This document shows, one piece after another, positions 14,704 to 26,189 of a stretch of DNA of 64,000 nt (the first letter of the stretch is position 1; the number at the start of each line of letters is the position of its first letter). The notes below the pieces were generated by a model that was not told the DNA's origin, ran no database searches, and saw nothing but the letters and a program-made list of their open reading frames with translations. The DNA comes from Glomus cerebriforme (taxonomy: Eukaryota > Glomeromycota > Glomeromycetes > Glomerales > Glomeraceae): NCBI GenBank assembly GCA_003550305.1, contig QKYT01000024.1, positions 75,512 to 139,511 on the forward strand, given 5' to 3'. The position numbers were made by a program, and so were the translations under genes.

Positions 14704-16670
14704 ATGGCAGACGACACAATCGAAAAACATTCTGTACCAAAGAGAGGACGAGGACGTCCAAGAGGCAGAAGTACCACCCGGTCTAGAATCACTGCAGAAA
14801 GACAGACAGGAGCCATTCGAGGAAGGGGACGAGGTAGAGGCAGAGGCAGATCTGTTTCCATAGAAGACGAAAGCTCAATTTCAATAGAGATAAATAGAAC
14901 TTCTGAACAAACGAGACCACCTTCGTCAGATATCAATATGGATTTAGATTCAGAAATAAGTCGCCCAATGTCTCCGCAATTGAGCAGAGCACCTTCTCCT
15001 ACCCCTTCATTGGCTTCAATTTCGAGTGGTAGACGACTTGGTTCTTTATCACATGATATTCCAGCTCCTGGAAGATTGGCTTCGGTGAGAACAGCTCCAA
15101 CTGGACATTACTTTTTATCAACGTCTTCAAGAGTAACATTACGTGGAACACAAAAGAAAATATTTGTTCCAACAGTACCCGAAGCGCATAGGCGACCTCA
15201 ACCGTAAGCAAAATTTGATTTAAACCGTATTTATAAAAATATATCAACTTATGTGCAATCCTTTTAAAGAACAATAACTGCCGACGCGATTACCCCTGAA
15301 TTATTTTATATAGAGGTGAGCATAATTTTGATTTCCTTGTAAATAATAAATAATAATTTTTAAATCTATAATTACCATTCTTTTAGGAAAACGAACCATT
15401 TACATCTGGTGCAGATTCAGTTGGACGAGGAATAGATCGGGGAAGAGGTATATCAATGTGATCAGTTGAAACATTATATTATCTTGTATAATCTTTTTAT
15501 GTTATTGACATTTGTTAGGAACGCGTGGACGCGGCAGATTTATGCCAGATTTGGTTGCATCTGGACCGTTTGCATTTGGCTCAAATGCTAATATTCAACC
15601 ACGTAAGATGTACATAATTTTATTAAGGCATTATCTTCGCTATCTTGGATAATATAAATACTATTTTTTATTCTCATAGTGGATACTACCAATGTTTTTA
15701 GCACTTCAATTATTGAAGAAAGGAAAAGTAGAACAGATTATGCTGAGGATTTTGATTCTTTCCGAGAAGATCCTTGGGCACCAGATATGCTTTTAGTTGA
15801 GCACGAAAAGGAGGACACTGGTATATTGGAAGGTAAGGACATTAATTGACATATATATATAATATATAGTTTATTTCCATTAGCAATTCTTTAGTTGTTG
15901 CATTGGAGTCAATGGACTCGTGATTTTCGTTGATTTTAGAAAGAGATAGAAACCGAAGTCGACGAACTTTCTTTTCTTTTTATCCATTAGGCAAGGATGT
16001 AATCGACAACGAGAAATTGAAAGGAATTAAAAGGAAGTTGATACAGTTTAATGAAGAAGTAAGCACAAGAGATTTATGTATTATTACAATTGTTTTTTTA
16101 TTTGGATAAAATATTAAGATTTGGTTTTTTAATATTTTAGGAAAATCATCTGTTATGTTTCCAGTTACCCACAATCTTACCTGAGTTTGAACCATCTAAA
16201 CACTCAAGGGTGAGTGTGCCGAATGATAGGTCATCTCATCTTGACAAAGGGAAAAGTAGAGCCACTGATAAATTAGGAAGTGGACCACCATTAACACAAT
16301 CACTCATAGGACAAGGAAAAGGTAAAGAAAGAGAACAAGACAATACTGGAGATGCCATCAATTGTAATAATGGACCAGAAGGACAGATAGGAAGGCTAGT
16401 TATGCGTAGATCAGGTAAAATGCAAATGATATTTGGAGATTTTACGTTCGATGTAAGTAACTTTAATATCAAATATTTACTATTTTTGTATATTTATACT
16501 AATTAAAGGATTTTTATTAATTTAATTAGGTAACACCAGGTTTGGATCGAACGTTTCTGGAGAACGCCGTAGTGATTGACTCTTCTCAAGAAAGTGTTTT
16601 CAATTTAGGCCAGGTTACGCAACACTTGGTTGTGAAACCTAATATCTCGAGTTTATTGAATGATATATGA
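14704..16670 (+). CDS. RPC53: RNA polymerase III subunit RPC4 (Rpc53)
   Basis: Peripheral Pol III subunit acting with Rpc37 in initiation, termination and reinitiation. Exons 14704-15203, 15270-15315, 15387-15447, 15519-15602, 15680-15832, 15991-16058, 16141-16452 and 16530-16670 give 454 aa. The N-terminus is disordered and Arg/Gly-rich with repeated GRGRGRGR blocks and an RGRPRGR AT-hook-like motif. The conserved C-terminal RPC4 region carries LCFQLPTILPEF, then GQIGRLVMRRSGKMQMIFGD, VTPGL and a terminal QHLVVKPNISSLL. MADDTIEK at 14704 is preferred over an in-frame ATG 30 nt upstream because it begins like a compact nuclear protein; the upstream start would add a hydrophobic stretch. The last exon carries the hallmark of the family, so identity is fairly sure. 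Confidence 0.87.
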
Positions 16671-17139
16671 ATGAATGAATAATACAGTTATTTAATGTAA
16701 TATATAATGTTTATTTATGTCAATTTTCCTAAAAAAAAAAGATTTGTATATTATTAAATAGATTTGTTATAGACTGGCTAGTAATGTTCAAATTTATAAA
16801 ATCTATTATTGACTGGATCTCTGTCACTTTGTCACTTGATCTTTTGAGTTATTTTAAAAAATACTTTTTACTAAGAATCTTTATGGTTAATGCCTACAAT
16901 TAAACCTATATATTCCTTATTTCTGATAAACTGACTCTTGGTTTTGGTTGGGATGTATAGGATGAGATAGTGAAGATAAGCACCATTGATGTCCTAATCA
17001 GTAATAGAATACTTTGGCCAATCTTTATGAATATGACTAGCATCTATGAGTTTTACTGGTATATTCTTCAGTGCATACAGTAGGTTATAAAAAGTGATCA
17101 ACCACCTAAAAATTAAATAAACTCAGACTTCTTTAAAGT
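16671..17139. other. 3' flank of RPC4, AT-rich
   Basis: No gene or repeat recognised. A tract near 16920-17070 is slightly less AT-rich but has stops in all frames. Confidence 0.35.
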
Positions 17140-17605
17140 TAAAATGTAAAAAACTATTTTGAAACATTTTTTTCACTTAATTAATAGTAAAATTATGCAA
17201 GAATAGTTACAGTAAAATAAATACCAAAAATCGATTCTTTGGCTTAAGAATAGCTTATGGTTCAAAAATCAGAAAGATTGGATTAGTAGTTATTGAGAAA
17301 TTCACTTTTAAAAATCATTAAATTTGGTAAAAATTATGATTTATATATGAAATTTACAAAATTTTATGGTTTTTAAAAGCAGATTTTTCAATAACTATTG
17401 ATCCAATCTTTCTAATTTTTGAAACATAAGCTATTCTTAAGTTAAAGAATTGATTTTTGGTATTTATTTACTGTAATTATCCTGGTTAAGAAGGTGAAAA
17501 ATTTTTTGCCTTTAAAATTAAATATTTATGCATAATTTTACTATTAATTAAGTGAAAAAAAATATGCTAAAATGTCAAATTATTTATTTGACCATACCAT
17601 CTGAG
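17140..17605. mobile_element. Foldback repeat of about 0.45 kb
   Basis: Left arm 17165-17340 and right arm 17350-17565 are imperfect inverted copies. For example, CACTTAATTAATAGTAAAAT on the left answers ATTTTACTATTAATTAAGTG on the right, and the inner blocks around AAGAATAGCTTATG pair with their complements. There is no ORF. It fits a foldback or MITE-type element. Confidence 0.65.
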
Positions 17606-17839
17606 ACAAAATAAAGGGAATCTGATTGCATCAGCGATTAGCCACATTTTTGTTTATCATTTAACGTGATAAAAAATTTTTCTCTTCTCCTTTTATGTTT
17701 TAAAAAATATATTTTAATATTTAATAAAGTTAAATATTTTCCAATAGCAGCAGAACTTTAGGCATAAAATATTATTATAAATCTAAAATATTTTATAAGT
17801 AAATTCATAACAAACGCATTTTATAGAGATTTTACAACA

Positions 17840-18190
17840 TAATTTCAGCATTTGGTCATATTAAATAGGTGAAAAATGCTTAAAGAAAGTTGTTTATGAG
17901 GTATAGGATGCTTGTATATTAATTTGTATTAATTTTTATGAAGTTATATGGATTTTTTTTTATAATACTATTAAAGATGCGTTTTGTTTTTTACTCAAGT
18001 TATAATTTGAATTTTGAATACTTTGGTCAAGAGAAACAAATAAAATAAGCTTAAGTAGTGTTGTTCTGCGAATATTAAAGTCCATGTATATTGATTTTTA
18101 TGGAACTAGCTTAAATATTTGTGGAGTTATAATTTTTTTTTTGTAATAATACTATCATAAAATGCGTTTTTTAATAAAAATTTCATAAAT
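17840..18190. repeat. Diverged direct duplication
   Basis: Two diverged copies share a block with TGTATATTAATTTGTATT or TGTATATTGATTTTTATG, then a T run, then ATACTAT and a closing ATGCGTTTT (about 17900-17990 and 18060-18165). Non-coding. Confidence 0.4.
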
Positions 18191-18899
18191 TTCATGTAAT
18201 ATAATATTTAATAAAATGCAAATGAACTTTTATCTAATAAAACTGTGTAAAAATATTAAACATTTTTATTCTTTAAGATAATATATATAAGTATGTAAAA
18301 TATATATTTTTTATTCTTTAACATTTTTAAAAAATGCAAAAGTTTTTTTTAAGATAAACATTATAAGAAATCAAATTTATGATAATTAAACAAATTGATA
18401 TTTACAGTTATACTTTAAAATAATATATTTAGCATAACCTATTACACATTTCAGATGTGCACTGCTCAGGTTTCAAGACTTCTATCGCTGGTCTCAGCTT
18501 TTGTTTTGGATTTGCTTTCAAAGACATTTGCTTTAAGAACCTCCTGAATTAAACTCTTGGGCCAAACGGTCCCTCTGATAGATTTGACAATTTAAAAGGT
18601 TAGGATTTAGCACTTCTTTAACTTATTTTAAGGGATTGGAGAAAATATTCTTTGGATAATTGACCTGGTTGTACCTCTCATTACAAAGTAGTATATTGGA
18701 TATGTTTTTATATTAAGTTTATAACATAGAAATTTAAATTAGTTTTGCTTTTTAAATTTTTATTTATGTAAACTAGATAGAGATAAGATTCATATATTTT
18801 GTTTAAGTTAAATCTTATATATTATTTGTTAATTTTTGATTTATTAAATAAAGCATGCTATTAAATAAAAAAAAACTCTGCCAATATTAATGCTAGAAT

Positions 18900-19275
18900 A
18901 ATGAAATTACTATCATTCGAATTCTCTTATTATGACAAATCAAATGATATAAAATTTATTAAAATCCAATCATTGGATCACGTTTCATTTCCAAAATTTG
19001 TTAAATATTTATCTAGTTTTATTTCTATTAATATTGATGATAGAAAGATAAATTACTATTATTTAAATCCTCTTATTGAAATGAATCAAATGATATAAAC
19101 TTTATTGAAATCCAATTATTAGATTATATTTTGTTTCCAAAATTTGTTAAATATTTGTGTAATTGTATCTCTATCAATATTGATGTTAGAAAGACGATAT
19201 TTATAATATTCAATTCATCTTAATGAGAAGATTCGAATGATATAAATTTTATCAAAATCTAATTACTAGAACTCA
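18900..19275. repeat. Tandem repeat of about 155-165 bp, 2.3 units
   Basis: Units share TCAAATGATATAAA, then AAAATCCAAT, then TTTCCAAAATTTGTTAAATAT and TCTATTAATATTGATG. Only the first unit is open as a 65-residue frame; the next unit has stops, so I do not treat it as a gene. Confidence 0.5.
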
Positions 19276-19310
19276 AGTAATTTGTGATTTTGTATTTTAT
19301 ATGAATCATA

Positions 19311-20200
19311 TTGCAGTTACTATGTGCAATTCAATCCAAAAGAAAAATAATTGCAGCATCATCTTTACTTGCATTATCTTTAAACCATTTATCATCTCTT
19401 GAAATTAGTTTTTTAAGCTTTTTATTAGAATATATTTTTTATCGATCATTAAGAATTTCTTTAATTTTTTCTTCTAAAGTTCCATTTAATAGAATAAGTA
19501 TTTTTATTTTTATTTCTTTTGCAGTAAAATAATCTGTATGATGGTTTTTTAAAATCATATTTCTAGTTAACAAATCTAAATTAATATGTATAACTTGTAA
19601 CAATTAAATAGCTGTAAAATTATGTGAAAGGTGAGTATTTTAATAAATAAATATTTTTAGAGGTATAAAAGAATTTAAATATAAAATTTAATATTCTAAA
19701 ATAATTCTAACTTTATATAAATACATATCATAAGCATTTTTTAAATTTTCTTTATAGTTTCTATTTTGACAATTTGATAAACATTTTTTTATACCACCAT
19801 ATGTTCTTTGAAAATTATTCCATCTTCAGAGCAATATATTAATATCCAATACCAATATAATCAGTTCTTTTTTAATTCAACTTGAATATCATATAATAAT
19901 TCATATTTTTTAATAGTTAAAATTATTATATTATCAATTCTATTTGTTAATTTTACAGATTTTTATTTAGTTTTCTACTCTAAAAAATCAATAGTACTTA
20001 GAGCATGTTAGATTTCAATAAACTCTTTCTTTATAAGCTTAGAGTTTTTGTCAACTTTGATATTTTAAGTAACAAACTTTAAGCATAAATATATTATTGA
20101 TATACCAATCTGCAACATGATCAAAAGGTACATTTACTGTATTATCAGTATTATATTTAATATTTTTACTATAATTTATTTCATTTATATTATCCAAGCC
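19311..20200 (-). pseudogene. Decayed coding remnant, TE-like
   Basis: On the minus strand, 19540-19320 reads as protein-like sequence with one internal stop: a segment with TAKEIKIKILILLNGTLEEK, then KLKKLISRDDKWFKDNASKD. Farther on (about 20180-19700), fragments such as VNVPFDHVADWYINNIF appear with several stops. This looks like an eroded ORF of a repetitive family, not a live gene. The plus-strand ORF at 19311-19532 is its shadow. I cannot name the family. Confidence 0.35.
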
Positions 20201-21180
20201 AATTATAATTAAATAATATAATTATAATTAAATAATCTAAAGTTAATAATTTAGATATGACTAAATAATCTAATTAAATAATTTAAGTATATTGATTTTT
20301 TATACTTTCTTATTTTTTTATTATATTCCTTGCCTTTGAAATTGCTTTTTTTTATTCTTATTTATTTTTTATGATCATATGATTAAATAATCTAAATATA
20401 ACTATATCTAAATAACCCAAATATACTTATTTTTATTATGGGCTGTGTGTTGATAAATGTTTTCTAATATAATTTGTGATGATGAATATCCATGGTTGTT
20501 TAATTTTTAAATAGATGTCTACTTATTGTTAGTAATTTGTAGCTATTAGAACTTTGGGTTGTTGAACATCTATTAGCATTTTTTTACATTTCTTTTTATT
20601 GCTAAGAAGTTAGTTATATGTTAGTGCCTTTTATTTTACTTTTTACTATAAAAAAAAACTATCATGTTGGGTGGTATGAAACTAGTAAGGAGTCAGAGAT
20701 GTTCTATTAGTTCACCAGTTTATTGAGTTATTGTATTCAGAGTTCTAGCTGAAATTATGAAATAGTGCTGGTCAAAATAATCAAATTTTGATGATTGTAA
20801 AAGAGAGATAACCAAAGTATTATTAGGAAAGTCATATAATAGTGATCTTAGAAAGCTTAGTGACAGGTGATTCTTTACACATATATTATTAAGAGTATAA
20901 TAGTAATTCTAGAGAGCTTAGTATCAAATAACATCCAGTGAAAATATGTGTAATATTAGGTGATCATAATTTACTGCGCTTAAATTCTAGATATTTTCCT
21001 ATCACTTTTTTATAACTTTTTCACAACTTTTAAGAGATCATATTCAGGTTATTTGATTACTGGAATATGCCATACATTTAAATATCTAGATATACTATTT
21101 TTTGGACATACGATTTGAGAAATTGAAGCTAGTATATAATAAATTTTTTATAATAAATTACATATTTGCCTTTCCCTAGT
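20200..21180. other. AT-rich intergenic DNA
   Basis: Repeated ATTATAATTAAATAATCTAA motifs occur at about 20200-20290. Nothing else is recognisable; a short A-run near 20650 could mark an old retrotransposed tail, but there is no supporting ORF. Confidence 0.3.
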
Positions 21181-21184
21181 ATCT

Positions 21185-21650
21185 AATATATCTGAGTATA
21201 TACTAATGATAGGATAGGTAAATGCTATTTTTTTTTATAAAAGATTATATATTTATCTACTTTAATAAGTATCCAATATATAGTATATCACATATATCCA
21301 AGTACATACTAGTGACAGGATAGGTAATTTCCATATTTTTATATAAAAATTCTAAAATTACCTACCTTAGATATCATTTATTTAAAATGTATTTATTTCT
21401 GATTCTTTTTTCATTTTGCTATATGCCTTTTTTTGCATACATTGAAAAAATATTTATAATTTTTAGAATTGCATTCAAATTCATACTAGTAACAGAGTAG
21501 GCAAGTTTTAATATTTTATATAAGATTCTAAACTTACCTATCCTAGATATCACTTATTAAGAATATGCTTATTTTTTACTCTTTTATCATCTTGCTATAT
21601 GTTCCTTTTTACATTTTCTGAAAAAAAATAATTTAAACATTTTAAAAATA
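21185..21650. repeat. Tandem repeat of about 178 bp, 2.5 units
   Basis: Units starting near 21180 (partial), 21303 and 21482 share CATACTAGTRACAGRRTAGG, an inverted partner such as ACCTACCTTAGATATCA, then a TTTTGCTATATG motif and an A-rich end. The inverted partners could form small hairpins. Non-coding. Confidence 0.5.
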
Positions 21651-21654
21651 TATT

Positions 21655-22190
21655 GAGATATATAAAGTTTTATTTACTAATAATATGTATACTATAATTA
21701 TTTTTGACTAAACTAATCATAAAACTGATTACTTTACCCATTATGATAGTATCGACTCTTTAGCTAGTATTTTATCATGCAATAATATTATAGCAGAATA
21801 TAATAATGGGATAATCACTATACTTTAACAATGCTTATCCAATAAGCATGTTATTTATTTTATACCTACTGAAGTTAGTGATGATACTAAATATGTAAAA
21901 GAATCTTTATCTATATTTTGCATATTCTTTTACTAACTTTTAAACATCACTAATAAATTTTTATATTTTTAAACATTACTAACTTTTAAATGCTACTAAC
22001 TAAATTTATTTTTGAATATTACTAACACACATTTTTAAATAGTAATTAACATTTTTAAGTTTTACTTTTATCAAATATTATCTTGTACACATAATAAATT
22101 ATATTTGATTTAATAAAAATATTTAAAAGTTATTAAATTTTTTACAGTTGCTTATTTAATTTAATATTATATATAAGATTGTGAGAGATC
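21655..22190. other. AT-rich intergenic DNA
   Basis: Short internal repeats of AACATTACTAAC type at about 21940-22060; no gene seen. Confidence 0.3.
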
Positions 22191-22481
22191 ATATAATCCT
22201 ACAAAAAATTATAATACTATAAAAATATTATGATATAAATTTATGAGTTGAAAATATTATGATAAAAGTTTTCAAAAATATTTTATCTTATGAAAAATTT
22301 TAGAGGTTTCATAAACTTTTGAAAACTTACATAAGTACTTTACAGAAATCTTTAATATTTATAAATATATTAACAATATTTTTGACATATATCAAACATA
22401 TGATATTTGCATTATATTATCTCTGTTGTAACTATATGCTTACAATATAATAAACATATGACATAAAATTTTAAGGAAAAA

Positions 22482-22870
22482 GTAATTTATCGCCATGGCG
22501 ATACATCGCCACCCCACATGACTTATACTATATAATAATTTGTCATCCCCTCACGTCACTCCGTAGTTTTCCATTTTTACTATTTATTCTAGGGACAGAG
22601 AATTTTTTCGGTATGATAAATACTATTTGTCACATATTATTCATCACATGTTTAATTTTGCCCAAATTTTATAACGCTGGCCAAAATATCCTTATTTGGA
22701 TCTTAGGTAATATTACACGATCCAAAAAAGGCAATTTTATTTCTCTCAAAAATTGAAATTTTGGATTACGCAAGATTCCTAAAAAGGTATTTTCATTGCA
22801 GATCATTTAATTCTGGCCGGAATTATGAATCACGTGATAGTAGCGATGCATCGCCATGGCGATAAATTAC
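22482..22870. mobile_element. MITE copy A (CGCCATGGCG terminal repeat)
   Basis: A 389-bp non-autonomous element with terminal inverted repeats of about 31 bp. Each end starts GTAATTTATCGCCATGGCG and continues to ATCGC[C/T]AC. The interior matches, in reverse complement, the copy at 29572-29959 along its whole length. Similarity extends several bases beyond the obvious termini on both sides, so the true ends may be slightly farther out. It sits inside an older repeat (22200-23080). It has no ORF of substance. Confidence 0.85.
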
Positions 22871-23111
22871 AAAATCCAAATTTTAATATTATATAGCAAT
22901 CATATATCAAAAATATTGTTAACATATTTATGAATATTAATTTTATATATCAATTATATATCAAACATATGTTAATAATATAATTTAGAAATATAGTAAT
23001 CACATATTGAAAATATGTTAGAAATATGATTTAAAAATTTTAATATAATACTAGTATTCAGTCAACAGTTTAATATTTATAGCTTAAAAATATATAAAGT
23101 AAAAATTTAAG

Positions 23112-24148
23112 TTTAAAATTTGAATACACCTGCATTCGAACGCACTCCTATCATGTGATCTGATTTTTAAATTTTATTGGTTGTAATTCAAATTATCAAT
23201 CAATAATTTTTTTTTTATTAGGAACATTTTCTTTTATTTGTAGGAATACCCTGGAAATGAAATGGACTTCTGAAAACAAAAGTAAATATTTTTTTTTGTT
23301 TTTTTTCGTTAATTTTATTTAAGAACGTTTCCTAACAGTTTTTTTATAATTTTTTTTATAGAAACGTCCCCTGAAGATGAAAGAAAATAAAAGAAAATGA
23401 AAGGTGGGTTTCTTTTTATTTTTTTCTTTATTAATTTTATTTAAGAATGCTTTCTAATATTCTTTTCATGATTTTTTTATAGGAACGCCCTGAAGATGAA
23501 AGGAGACAAAAAGGTAGGTTTTGTTTTTTTTTTTTGCTAATTTTATTTAAGAACGTTTCCTAATGTTCTTTCCATAATTTTTTATAGAAATGCCCCTGAA
23601 GTCAAAAGGAGATGAAAGGTGGGTTTCTTTTTATTTTTTTCTTTGTTAATTTTATTTAAGAACATTTTCTAATGTTCTTTTTATAACTTTTTTTATAAGA
23701 ACGCCCCCTAGAGATGAAAGGAGATGAAATTCACAAAAGGTAAGTTTTTTTTGTTATTTTTTTGTTAATAATGTTTTTTTCATAAATTTTTTTTTGTAGA
23801 AATGCCCTCTGGAGACGAAAGGAGACGAGAGGTAAGTTTTTATTGTTGGTTTTTTTGTTAATTTCATTAAAGAGCATTACTAACGTTCTTTTATTTGAAT
23901 TTATTTGCAGGGATAATTCTTGGAAACATAATGGATTTCAGAAGGCAAAAGATAATAATAAAAATAATAACTGATAAAAACTTATCTCAGTTTATTAACT
24001 GTATTAAAAAAAGCAAATCATAAAAATATTTTAAGTTATATGTGTTTAATAGATAAATAAATAATTATACTGATTAGCCAATCAAATTTAAAAATAATAA
24101 ATCACATGATAGAGGGTGCATTCAAACACATGTGCGTTAAATTTTAAA
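23112..24148. mobile_element. TIR element enclosing a tandem array
   Basis: Diverged terminal inverted repeats of about 60-70 bp. The left end has TTTAAAATTTGAATAC and CTATCATGTGAT, then ATTTTTAAATTTTATTGG. The right end is the complement, with CACATGATAG and AAATTTTAAA. The interior is the tandem array at 23216-23940. A second, truncated copy in reverse orientation lies at about 32398-33029. No transposase is visible inside. Confidence 0.65.
23216..23940. repeat. Tandem array whose units carry splice-like signals
   Basis: Six to seven units of about 101-122 bp. Each has a T-rich tract ending in an acceptor-like (T)nATAG or GTAG, a short purine-rich block of the form GAACGCCCCTGAAGATGAAA, and a donor-like GGTGGGT, GGTAGGT or GGTAAGT. 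A T-rich spacer with TTAATTTTATTTAAGAAC leads to the next acceptor. Acceptor-like ends lie near 23243, 23361, 23483, 23586, 23699, 23800 and 23910. The purine blocks do not share one uninterrupted reading frame, so coding is not proven. Confidence 0.7.
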
Positions 24149-24479
24149 TCCTTATATATATATAATAATAAATTTAAATTTACAGTATATATATACTTTA
24201 TAATAAAAAATTCAAAAAAATTTTGGGTTATGGATTAGTTTTCTTTTTCTTTTTAAGTAGGTTTCTTTTCTTTCTTATTTTCTCTTCTTTCTTCTAAAAT
24301 AATAAGAAAATAATAAGAAAAAAAATTAAAACAAATATTATTTATTATTTATAAATTATAAACAAAAAAAAACAAAAATCAATTCATTAACATATATCAG
24401 GTTCTAGGCGGTTCTACAGGTAAGTCTTTTCTTTTTTTTTTGTTCTTTATTTCATTTTTCCATTTCGTTCTAACTTTTT

Positions 24480-24872
24480 TTTTAGATCTCAGCATTTAAT
24501 CTCTCATTTATCTTTTAATCTTAAAATCTCGGTGACATCTCTTCAGTTTGGTTGCCTTGAATCTCTCATTTACCTTTTTTTCTTTAGATCTTGGCAGTGT
24601 CTCTTCAGTTGTGACCTTAGATTCTTTTATTTATCTTTTTTCTTTAGATCTCAGTGGCGTCTTTTCGGTTGTGACCTTGGATCCTTTCATTTATCTTTTT
24701 TTCTTTAGATCTCAGTAGTGTCTCTTCAGTTGTGACCTTGGATTCTTTTATTTATCTTTTTTCTTTAAATCTCAGTGGCGTCTCTTCAGTTATGGCCTTA
24801 GATCCTTTCATTTATCTTTTTTTTTTAGATCTTCGTGATATCTCTTCAGTTGTGGCCTTGGATCTCTCATCA
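24480..24872. repeat. Tandem repeat of about 64 bp, six units
   Basis: Units share TTTCTTTAGATCTCAGTGG, then TCTCTTCAGTTGTGACCTTG, then GATTCTTTTATTTATC. Another unit with the same orientation reappears at about 29049-29100. A 4.2-kb block therefore seems to have been inserted into this array, splitting it. Confidence 0.6.
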
Positions 24873-25184
24873 CAGGTAGAATGCTATTCAATCGAGCATA
24901 TACCCGATTGATAACTATTAAAATAATTAGTTAACATAGTATATATATCAGATTAAACAAAAATTGGGAATCAATAAGGCATATACCCGATTAAATATAA
25001 TATAAGTAATTGGATTGACCGATTTATAGTTATTTTATTAAGTGATCATTTAAACAAAATCAGCAACCCGATTTGTATTAATTTGTAAAATCAACCTTCA
25101 TAAAATTCAGCCTAAATTCAGCTGATTTTAAAAAAATTTGACCTAAATTAGTAATGATGCACAGTTCGACTCATATTTGACTCT

Positions 25185-25340
25185 GCAGAATGATAGCTAA
25201 ATTGCATACTAATTTTTATTAAAATTAAACTTATATTCAACCTTGCAGACTAATGGTCGAATTATCACCGAATTACGCACTAATTTTTATTAAAATTAAA
25301 CTTATATTCGACCTTGCAGACTAATGGTCAAATTATCACN
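25185..25340. repeat. Direct tandem repeat of about 75 bp
   Basis: About two copies of a unit with ACTAATTTTTATTAAAATTA, then CTTATATTC, then AACCTTGCAGACTAATGGTC (or GACC). It ends in a low-quality stretch with Ns at 25340, 25370, 25373 and 25380, so copy number may be misassembled. Confidence 0.55.
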
Positions 25341-25449
25341 CTTTTTTAAACAAAAATACAAAAAATGATNGCNGAATTANATGCTATAAAATAATAACGC
25401 AACATGTTGTTCACTTCCAATATAATATTAAAATATCATTATAGGTATA

Positions 25450-25720
25450 TGTGGAGAATATGTATCGATTTACATCATCGAATCAAGCGGTTCTACTAAC
25501 ACTTGTAACATTGGAGTTTTATTAGCAGGTAAAGGTGTTGATTGTTCAGGATGTGATTATAAAGAAGATGTTTGTTCATGTGCAGCTTTTGTGCATAGAT
25601 CAACCATTTATTCGTCATCTTTTGGTAAAAGTGGATTAGATATTGAAGAACTTGGAGTATTATATTCGTTTAAGATATCGGCTGCAATACGTTTTCTTTC
25701 TTTTTTTTCATTTTGTTGAT
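25450..25720 (-). pseudogene. Minus-strand coding remnant with stops
   Basis: Read on the minus strand, the stretch gives a protein-like series including AADILNEYNTPSSSISNPLL and VDLCTKAAHEQTSSL, interrupted by stop codons. Base composition is clearly higher in GC than the surroundings, typical of former coding DNA. No family assigned. Confidence 0.35.
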
Positions 25721-26189
25721 AAAAATTGTTATAAAGTTTGTTGAATAAAGTTATAATATACTTTGTTTATGTATTTTTGTTTGATACTTTAAACTATAAT
25801 TAATATTAACAGCGTTGGTTTGATATTTTATTTTACTGATTTCTAACTACTTAATTGAGTTTAATTTTATTAATAGAACTATAAATAAAGGTGCAAAATG
25901 TACGTTAATTTACTGATATTTGACTTTAATTATTTTAATTGATATTAATGTATGTTTATCTTTTTATTAATATTGATTTGACCATATCAGTTTGGTTTTG
26001 GTTTAACTGATTGAAAGTTAATTTGATCTAAAAGTTTAAGAGAATTTGATAGTCAATATCATTAATGATTGAAAGTCTAATTTAATACGAAGTATAATAA
26101 ATAGCATAAAAAAAGGACATAAAAAGAGGACAAATTCTCTTGTTTCATGTAAATAAATATTCTCTTTCTTTTTTTTAAAAAAAAAATAT

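Noticed and set aside
14646..15274. Minus-strand ORFs over RPC4
   Set aside because: Antisense shadows of the clearly coding first exon of RPC4.
23216..23940. CRISPR array
   Set aside because: Units are near-contiguous diverged tandem copies, not constant repeats with unique spacers, and the genome is eukaryotic.
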